From Anaeramoeba flamelloides (Eukaryota > Metamonada > Anaeramoebidae): a stretch of DNA of 64,000 bases. How positions within the stretch are numbered: position 1 is the first letter of the stretch; each line of letters begins with the position of its first letter. Positions 56,047-64,000 of the stretch are shown here, piece by piece. The notes under the pieces are model-generated. The model saw only the letters and a list, made by a program, of their open reading frames with translations. It was not told where the DNA came from and ran no database searches. A program made the position numbers and the translations under genes. The DNA lies in NCBI GenBank assembly GCA_027625915.1, contig JANTQA010000021.1, positions 1,674,001 through 1,738,000 of the forward strand, given 5' to 3'.

Positions 56047-57094
56047 CAAAAAATGAAAATGAAGTCAAAAATCTGTGATGTTTTTTTTTAAATTTATTAT
56101 TAGTTTTAGAAATTTGGATATCTTTTTTTTTTCACCTTATTAAAATATGTGGTAAAGAATACAACCATTTTAAAAAGACAAGGACTAAAAGTTTTAAAAA
56201 CTGATATTCATACTGTTTGATTCACTCTTTTCAGTAGTTTGATTAGAACTTTTTAAAACCTTTTAGTAATTCTTTTTTGAAAACACCTTTACTTGAAAAA
56301 GGAAAAAGATCATTTTATTAAAATTCAATATGTTGAGTAATACTCTAAAAATACAATTCTCATAATTAAAATTTTATCTCAAAGATAAATAAGAAAGATT
56401 AAGTAAATGTCTAAAAATATCATTTCTAATTGATTTTCTAAAGATATTTGGGTTTTTTCAGCTAATAATTAATTCATAATATTTAAAACCTAAAGTAAAA
56501 ATTTTCTTTTTTTAATTGGAAAATAACAGTATAAAATTGCTGAAAGGGCAATCTGTTTTCAAAAAACTGGATTTATTAAATCAAAAAACAAATTTTACAG
56601 CTTTTTCAACTCTGGTATGATTATCTGAAAAATTCCCAAATATTGTGAAATATTCTAATTTCGCTGTAAAAAGGAGTAAGGATTATATCCCCATTTTTTT
56701 TTTTTTTAATATTTTTCTTTGAGAAATTGTTAATTTTTTATTATTATCATTGATGAAGGAGTGTGAGTTAAAGTCTATTTGCCCTTGTACTCAATTTTCC
56801 TTGCAGAACTTTGAGTGCACAATCAGATATTATACAATTATTAATGTATGAAAGTAATATTAAACTATCAAAATGAAAATTATTTGAGAAAGATTTATTA
56901 TTTCTAATTCATATAAAAATTAATCAATCATTTTTCAAATGAAATACAAAATATAAAAAAGGTCAATATTTTCTCTTGTTTTTTAATACAGATCTTTTAA
57001 AATTAACTGACAAAATTTATTTGAGTTTTTATTTCTGGTATAATAATCTCTATTGAAGTAATTAGTAAATAAATTTAAAGATAATTGGGGTCTT

Positions 57095-57230
57095 CATTTT
57101 CTGAATATTAACTCGAATCTAAAGTTAAATATTCCTTTTATTTCTAAACTTCCTTATATTGGTTGATTCTTTAAAAAAAGAGGAATTTTTCATTTTGGGC
57201 CTGATTCTTTGTAAGAAGGGGGGTTAATTT
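57095..57230 (+). repeat. 550-bp TIR family, 3' fragment
   Basis: CTCGAATCTAAAGTTAAATA, then TATTGGTTGATTCTTTAAAA and GAGGAATTTTTCATTTTGGG match the last 130 bp of the copy at 31247-31797. The left part is absent. Confidence 0.55.
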
Positions 57231-58585
57231 TTGTTTATGAATAAATATAGGTTTTGATATTTACATATATCATCACGATATTTGTAATAAACCCATGATA
57301 ATATTATAATTTCTTATAAGATTAAAAAACTATGTTTAATCCAACCTGATCCCAAAAAAAATATTAAAATTCCTATAATAAACAATATGGCTAGCAAATG
57401 CAAAATAATAATAAACTCAAAATTTCTATTTTTTGATCATGAAAAATTATTTAATACACCTTTTTATTGTTTAAAAAACAAAAATTCCAGACGAATATTC
57501 CAATCAAACAAATTAAGATCCATTCAGAAAATATACATGAAAGAGTTTTTAAGTAAAAGTTTTTAAAATGAGGTTATTACTTTTACAAGTTAAATAAACA
57601 GAAATAAAAAAGAACAATTTCCCAATTGATGAAAATGATGGTCGATTAAACAAAAACCTCTAAACCCTAGCCAAGTTTTTTGTCCAATAGTAAGATAATA
57701 GAAAAAGAAGAATAATAACAAGACTAAAACAAACGCACAAGTATTCCAAATAATTTATTAATACTTGGCTCGGTTTTTGGGAAAGCTTTTGAAAAGTAAT
57801 TCAACCCCTTTAAACTCAAAAAGAATAATGATAATTTCTTTAACCCATGAAGAATTCTTCCAAGACACAATCAAGCATTCGTACTTAAAGAAGTGTTTTT
57901 ATTTATACCAATTAATATCATAACATTAGACTGATAAACCCTTTATTTGCCTTTAGTTCTTATTACATTTGTTGATCAAAAGGATGGATCAATATTGGAC
58001 TAAATTTAATGGAACTCCTGATTCGGTTATTGATTGAAATAATTATCTTTTTTGTTTGTTTTTTAAAAAAAAATCGGTTTTCAATAATCTTTTTTTTGAT
58101 CAATCAAAATTTTTCTTTTTTACAATCTTTTTGAATGTCCCCAAAATTCATCAAATATTATATTTGCACTCAAACTTTTTAACATGATATTTTGACATTT
58201 ATCACTCTATTTATACAAAGAATATGGCTTTAGAGAATATCCCGATTTGTGATATTATTGATTACCGTAATTAGTATGTAATCTTGCGATTGTATAATAT
58301 CATGGATTTAAAACTTTTATTGTGAAATAAAAAAAATATAGTAAAAAACTTTTAGGTTATTTTTTGTCATCTTGTTTTTTTTTTTTTTTTTTTTAATTAA
58401 TTGTAAATAGTCACTTACTTCCCAATATTTTTGAAAAATATTATTGATTTCCACTGAAATTATTAAATTTCATAAATTAATTAGAAAAAAATAATAATTA
58501 ATGGACAATATTTAAATTTAATGTTAAAAAATGTTCTTAAGTGTATTTTTTTTTTTTTTTGAAGTACTTTGATATTGTTACTTTC

Positions 58586-58817
58586 AGGTAGAACAATAAA
58601 TAAAATCCCATTTTCCCGAAGAATATCCCATTTTTCTTGCAAAAAAAAGTACAAAAATATTTATTGTAATCTAACAAAAGACAATCAGATTCACTTAAAC
58701 CAAAAAATAAAAAGGGGAAATTTTCCAGATACATTTTCAATTCATTATGTGACACCATCTTTTAATATAAATAAACTCCATTTCAAAACCATTAAAACAT
58801 TAAAAATCAAATTTTGA
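58586..58817 (+). CDS. Possible orphan terminal exon, unknown protein
   Basis: After an acceptor-like TTACTTTCAG, a frame encodes about 76 residues (TINKIPFSRRISHFSCKKKY, then NIYCNLTKDNQIHLNQKIKR) and stops at 58817. It is less biased than neighbouring low-complexity frames. No upstream exon and no recognised family. Chance is quite possible. Confidence 0.15.
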
Positions 58818-59771
58818 ATATAAATATTTTTATAAATTGAAGTTATCAATTCTAATAAAAAAATAATTATAATTTTAATATTTCGTTCCATTACACTCGA
58901 AATATTTTTTTTTCATCTAAAAATACAATAAAAAAAAGAAAAAAAAAAAATTGAGTCATTTATTATGAAATTTACTTTAGTTACAAATAATTTTATTTTT
59001 TCTACTCTTCTCTAGAAAGTCTCTTCTCAAAGATTAAATTCAATAGATATGATGTTTTTCGATGATGATTTTCTTGAATATTTAACTTAAGGCTGTTCAT
59101 TATTTTCATGGTTTGCTTTTATATTTACAGTCTAGTTTTTGGAAAGAAAATAAGATATTAATGAACATCCGAAAGTTTAATTATTTTTTATCGAAAGAAT
59201 TTAACTTTTTTGGGTTTTTGGATTTGATCTGACCATTCAAGATAAAAATTCTTTTTGTATATCTTTTCTAAATTGAATAAGAAAATTTTCATCCAAGTGT
59301 ATCATACTAACAAATTTGGAACACTTTAAATGAAATATAAATTCAAAAAATTACTGAGAGACAGAAATAATAAGATCAGTATCACAATCATTAAGGTTGA
59401 CTAGCAAATTTTATTTCTCCAAAAAGAATTTTCTCACTTGTTAAAAACAATAATTTGAAACAAAGATCCTGATTATTTTTCAAGGAACAAGGCAAAGGTA
59501 ATGAGAATTGATAAATTTTCGTTTTTCATTCAAATTTTAGTCTGACTAGATTCAACAGATAAAACAAAAATAAGAATGAATTTGGTGAATGCAAAAAAAA
59601 GTTTAAAAATTGTTCTCGTAAAAAAATTCAGATGAACCCATTCTCTCTTAACCTGACATATCCAGACCTTTAAAAATTAAAAAAAGGAAAAGGGAAAAAA
59701 TAATTTATTTCTCATTTTTCAAGTTTTTCTTTTATTTATTTTTTTATTTATTTTTAACAAACGATTTAACA

Positions 59772-61325
59772 ATGAGTTATATGGATGTATTAAACCTCTT
59801 GTCTACTGAGGGACAAGAGCTATTTTTAAGTGTCAAATCCAAAGGAAAAGATGTGCGTGACATATATTCGCAGATGGTAAATGATGGGAAAAAATTAGCA
59901 GACCAAATTCGAGAAGAATGCGAAGGGTTTCGAAAAAAACGTCTGGTTCTGATTAAAAAAATGAACAGTGTAGATTTACCTCCAATAGAAGATTATTTAA
60001 GCATACAAGAGAAATTGAAGCAAGAAGTTTTAATGTATGCAGAGAAATTAAAGGAGTTAAACCAAAACCCACCACACCATGAAGAATTTCAAAAGAAAGT
60101 GAAACTCTTTGGCAGCACATTAGAGAAATTACAAGAGTTGGGCAAGAATGAAAAAGTGAGGATACCCTGGCAAGTCACCGTATGTGCCGATATGGATCCT
60201 GACAAAAAAGGGGAAGCTGTGACCCTAGGAGGAGCAATTACGGATGCACAAGGAAGAAATCTGTATGGTGACTGGTGTGACTGTTGCGGGCACGAGATCC
60301 AGGATGGCGCGAAGGGCGAGGGAGACCTTCGATGGAAAAACTTGGATCATCACAAAATATCCATTTGTGATGATTGTTACCAAAACCGTGAGCTGGTCTT
60401 TCAAAAGATCTTTCGAATACTTTCATTAACAAAATTCCCTACACAATTCAAATTAGATCTGCTCAAACAGAATTTAAATCAAATTGAGGAAGAAAACGTG
60501 GAATCTTATAAATGGGCCTTGTCTGCGTGTGAGAAATTGAGAAATTTCAAAAGCATGTGGGCTGGGAGTCTGTTTGTTGCACAAAATAACATTGACGTCT
60601 TTTTAAGGATACCACTTGCCGAAGTCACAAGCCTACCTAAAGCCATCTTTGTTGCGATGTCTATTTATAAAAACAGACCGTTATTTGGATATCGGGATTC
60701 TCAAAAGGATATTTACAACTGGGTGAATTATGATCAAATCTTTCAATCAACACTAAAAATTGCCCTTCAATTGAAAAAATTATTATCCTTTAAGAACCAA
60801 AGCCAAATTGAAAATGAGCAAAAAGATCTTGATCAGGAACTACCTTTTGTTGGGATTTGTATGAAGAATCTTATAGAATGGATCGTTTCCGATTTTGCAC
60901 TAACACTCTCTAATTTCCCGTCAGTTTGCTTACATTATGATTGGGGAATATCTGAGATGGAGAAAATTGTTAACCATTCAGAATGCTCTGCAATTATATG
61001 CGATCATCACACCTTTCCCAAAATTATGCAAGCTAACAAAAATAATTCAAATCTTAAATTTTTAATCCTGGTTGGATCGGAAAATAATGAAAATGTAATA
61101 AATACTGATATAAAAATTATTCGTTGGGATAATTTATTAAAGATTAACTTGCCTCAAATATCTTCATTTGAAAAATGGGAAAAGTTATACATCGATGACA
61201 ATCAAGAAATAAAAGAAATTTTCGATGAAGAAAAGGAGGGCAAGGGGGGAAAGGAGACAAATGAGGATAAAGAGGAAAAGGAGGAAACAGAAGAAATGGA
61301 AAAAAGTACAATTAAAAAAGAGTAA
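59772..61325 (+). CDS. ZZ-like zinc finger plus truncated acyl-CoA-synthetase-like protein
   Basis: Single-exon 517-residue protein. Residues 1-130 are helical, with coiled-coil character around 75-125. Residues about 165-205 hold paired Cys (C169/C172 and C199/C202) in WCDCCGHEIQDG ... ISICDDCYQ, resembling a ZZ-type finger. From about 275, AEVTSLPKAIFVA and RPLFGYRD, then YNWVNYDQIFQSTLKIALQL, VGICMKNLIEWIVSDFAL, VCLHYDWGISEMEKIVNHSE and CSAIICD match the N-terminal half of the AMP-binding domain of long-chain acyl-CoA synthetases. The protein then ends in a Glu/Lys-rich tail and lacks the TSGTTGxPKG nucleotide-binding loop and everything after it, so it should not activate fatty acids alone. 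It may be a non-catalytic relative or a gene whose 3' part was lost. The finger region is distinctly G+C-rich. The ATG at 59772 has an A-rich leader. Confidence 0.65.
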   Translation: MSYMDVLNLLSTEGQELFLSVKSKGKDVRDIYSQMVNDGKKLADQIREECEGFRKKRLVLIKKMNSVDLPPIEDYLSIQEKLKQEVLMYAEKLKELNQNPPHHEEFQKKVKLFGSTLEKLQELGKNEKVRIPWQVTVCADMDPDKKGEAVTLGGAITDAQGRNLYGDWCDCCGHEIQDGAKGEGDLRWKNLDHHKISICDDCYQNRELVFQKIFRILSLTKFPTQFKLDLLKQNLNQIEEENVESYKWALSACEKLRNFKSMWAGSLFVAQNNIDVFLRIPLAEVTSLPKAIFVAMSIYKNRPLFGYRDSQKDIYNWVNYDQIFQSTLKIALQLKKLLSFKNQSQIENEQKDLDQELPFVGICMKNLIEWIVSDFALTLSNFPSVCLHYDWGISEMEKIVNHSECSAIICDHHTFPKIMQANKNNSNLKFLILVGSENNENVINTDIKIIRWDNLLKINLPQISSFEKWEKLYIDDNQEIKEIFDEEKEGKGGKETNEDKEEKEETEEMEKSTIKKE

Positions 61326-62003
61326 ATAATTTGTTTTTTTTTTCTTATTTCCTATACCCATATCAACATCTATATCTATATATTTAGAATTATGATTAAT
61401 TCCTATAATTTAGAGAAAATGTAATTTTTTTTTTTTTTTTATTAATGTAAGAGTTTAATTGAGTAAAAAATTATAAAAACAGAATAATTTAAGAATTAAA
61501 TTCTACAAAGTCATATTTAAGAAATATCATTGTTTAAACTTATCAAATATTCTAATTATTTATTTTAAAAATAATTTAAAATGATGGGAAATGTATTTAT
61601 TTTAAAAAAGAATCAAAAAAAAAAAAAAACTTGAATGTAATTTTTAAATATCTCATATAAAAATAGTTTAATTGGAGTTTTCAAAGAATTGTAAGGGTTC
61701 TTTTTAAAATATAATATATTAATAATTGTCTCTCATTAAATAATATTAAAGTTATTAAAAACTTAAAAGATAACTTTTTTAAAACTATTACTTTTTTCTT
61801 TTTGTTAATAACTAAGTAAAATTTTGAAGATAATTTAATATATTAGTAAAATTTTTTTAAATACTCTTCTCTATCTTGAAATTGTTAAATTATTTAATAA
61901 TACTAATATTAAGAATACAAATTAAATTGACTTAAAAATGATTATTAATATCTAGAATACTTTTATTAAATAAATTTTTTTATTTATTTAGACTAAATCC
62001 CTT

Positions 62004-62034
<31 letters not shown>

Positions 62035-64000
62035 TTTGTTAAAATGAAAAATCAAAAAAAAAATATAGTTTTTCTTTGGTGATTTCAGATCATAATTATA
62101 AATCTAAAAATAAAGTAATTTACATAATAACTTAAAGGCCTTATTTATTATAAAATAAAAACTAATTACATTTTTTTTCAAATTAACTGAAAACAAAAAT
62201 ATCTCAATTTAATTATCATTAAGAGTTTGTATAACCTACCAAAATCAATTATTTTTATTTCAATTTTTTTTTGTAATTTGGCTAAATATTCAAAGTATTA
62301 AATTAAAACAAAATAATTTAAATTCTGATCCATCTGTGGTGCTTTAAATATGTCATTTTAGGAAATATATGTGCTTTTTTTTTATAAATGATTTTTCAGG
62401 GTTTAATTAAAAATTGGAAATTAAATTAATTTCTCAATATTTAGACCCTTATTGAGTATTTTTCCAAGTTTTAAATTTATGATCCTGAAAAATTGGTTTT
62501 CAAAATTACTAAATTTTAAAGAAAAATCCAATGCTTATTTTATAATTTTAAAAAAAAAATTTAAAAACCTAATAATATTTTTAAATATCAAAATGGGGTT
62601 TAGAATAGTTTTTTAATCTGATGTTCTTTTAATGTTTTTTGAAAATAACAATCAAATAAATTGAATTTTTCAAAAGTCCTTTTTTATCACAAAAATTACA
62701 TATCAATACAATTGACTTAATTTTTTCAATTTTTTCTATTTTAAAAGTTTTAAAAACAAATTTGAACGAACAAAAAAGTGTTTATCAATATTTTGTTTTT
62801 TATATTCTTTACCCTTTTTGAATTCAACAAGAAAATTACAATGAACAAATATCCAATTTAACATTATTACGAAAATAGAAAAATAAAAGTGTAATTTTTG
62901 ATTATTTGATCGTAAATTCAAAGAGATGTTATGTAATAAACAATTAAATAAATAATTTATCCGTCTATTGTTGTGTTATTAATTTCTATGAATAAAAAAG
63001 ATGCTTGTAAAAGAGTCACCTTTCCATATTTCCTTTAAAGAATATGTTCTTTGTTAAAAAAAAATTTACAATATTCTATGAAAGCTGAAAGGAGTTGTAT
63101 AACTTTTCAAAAGCTTTCATTACTACCGAGGCACATTATCACCAATTATTTTCATTTTTTGTACAATTGTTTTCTTCTTGTTATTCTTCTTCTTCTTCTT
63201 AAATCCATGTATAGTAAAGAAACCACAACTTGAGTTTCAAGATTTTTTCTTTTAATCGATTACCAATAAGAATCAAAATTACTCTTAATTCTTTTTGATC
63301 ATTTAATTTTGAAGGGTATAATAATAACTCCATTTTGAAAAAAGACCTCTATTTTATCTTCAAGTATATTGTTGAAATGGGTTATTATTAGTTTGATCAT
63401 AAAATTCCTTTGAGATTTAATATTTTGTTAAAAAAAAAAAAATGAAAAGAAAAAATTTTTTTCCAGAACAAACCAAACTCATTGCCTTTATAAAAGTTTT
63501 CCGTCTTTCAAAACTTTCAAACAATTGAAGACAATTCAGAACCCTTACAAACACTTTCTGACATTATTAAAGGGGAAAGTGTTCTCAAAGTCTCAGGTCT
63601 TTGTAAAAGTCAAGGGATTTTTTTGTAAAGTGATTTCAAAAAAAATAATTTCCAATTTTATCGCGATTTTTATTTTATTGTGATTCTGTTGAATATCGTG
63701 ATTTTATGGATTATTGTGATTTATGATTTTATTGTGATAAAGTAGGACTTAATCACGATTTTAATAATATTATCTCCAATTCATTGCCAATATTATGATT
63801 GTTAAAGTTATCATCAAAGCCTCTATTAATACTCTAAATCATAATAAAAAATACCTAAATAATATAAATTCAATAATCATATTACAAATTTTAATACAGC
63901 TAATTTTTTTAAGCATTAAACTTGTTGTAAATTTTTGGTACTAAATAAATCTTCTCAAAATCATTAATTTTATTCAATAATCTATTCTATTTCATCACGA
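61326..64000. other. Right edge, AT-rich, no gene supported
   Basis: I looked for a continuation of the acyl-CoA-synthetase domain and found none. Homopolymer runs dominate (poly-T at 62012-62038). A loose repeat of TTATTGTGATTT occurs at about 63660-63745. Around 63470-63640 the sequence is more complex and might hold an exon of a gene beyond the window, but two frames compete and neither shows a known domain. Confidence 0.45.
63660..63760. repeat. Loose TTATTGTGATTT repeat
   Basis: Five to six imperfect copies of ATTGTGATTTTA-like units, partly inverted at the right end (AATCACGATTTT). Low-complexity. Confidence 0.6.

Larger units (their letters stand above)
54918..59771. other. Intergenic, 4.9 kb, no gene supported
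   Basis: Holds the full-length TTAA foldback copy B (55481-56046), a fragment of the 550 bp TIR family (about 57095-57230) and a possible small exon at 58586-58817. The rest is AT-rich without structure I can support. The last few hundred bases should contain the promoter of the gene at 59772. Confidence 0.5.

Noticed and set aside
1-64000. tRNA, rRNA or snRNA genes
   Set aside because: I looked for tRNA-like cloverleaf arms and conserved A/B boxes and for rRNA-like GC-rich conserved blocks and saw none. A covariance-model scan would be needed to exclude small RNAs with certainty.
1-64000. Ciliate-type reassigned stop codons
   Set aside because: Recognisable genes end at TAA or TAG in the expected places, and none needs an in-frame TAA or TAG to be read through.

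Overview
The window is very AT-rich (long A/T homopolymers, AT-rich introns and intergenic DNA) and comes from a unicellular eukaryote nuclear genome. Evidence: spliced genes with GT-AG introns, conserved eukaryotic proteins (Sec24-type COPII coat protein, SF3B5/SF3b10, ribosomal protein eS24, dynein light chain LC8, a TMEM181-type membrane protein), and use of TAA and TAG as ordinary stops, which argues against a ciliate code. The combination of RCC1-BTB, LRR-BTB and BTB-fusion proteins with Asn-, Lys/Glu- and Asp-rich tracts resembles amoeboid protists such as Anaeramoeba (Metamonada). That placement is an inference and is not proven by the sequence.

Layout. 0-2.7 kb: pieces of a multi-exon seven-pass membrane protein of THH1/TOM1 type (+). 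3.7-6.1 kb: Sec24-like gene (-). 6.1-10.6 kb: intergenic, filled with small inverted-repeat elements. 10.6-18.0 kb: a two-exon RCC1-BTB gene (-) whose exons join in frame across a 5.67 kb intron holding two degraded reverse-transcriptase fragments, hairpin clusters and a small TIR element. 18.5-19.1 kb: four-exon SF3B5 (+), divergent from it. 19.1-24.8 kb: repeat-rich. 24.8-28.0 kb: LRR-BTB protein (+). 32.0-34.4 kb: BTB-BACK protein fused to a glutamine-amidotransferase-like domain (-). 37.7-38.4 kb: two-exon eS24 (+). 40.1-41.4 kb: a Tc1/mariner transposon with decayed transposase. 44.0-52.8 kb: four-exon TMEM181-like gene (-) with a 6.86 kb intron containing a large inverted pair of unclassified elements. 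54.6-54.9 kb: LC8 (+). 59.8-61.3 kb: a zinc-finger protein with a truncated acyl-CoA-synthetase-like region (+). The rest, including the last 2.7 kb, has no gene I can support.

The genes do not form a pathway; they are unlinked housekeeping genes plus BTB-family proteins. The main non-genic feature is a dense population of small palindromic or terminal-inverted-repeat families: a ~570 bp foldback bounded by TTAA, a ~200 bp TA-flanked palindrome with seven copies and one half copy, a ~550 bp TIR family, a ~450 bp TIR family, a ~1.23 kb element as an inverted pair, several single foldbacks, and an unusual set of nested and tandem hairpin modules with TTAGGTTTT / AAAACCTAG stems that recurs at six places and brackets the reverse-transcriptase fragments. 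That hairpin-module family is the best candidate here for something undescribed.
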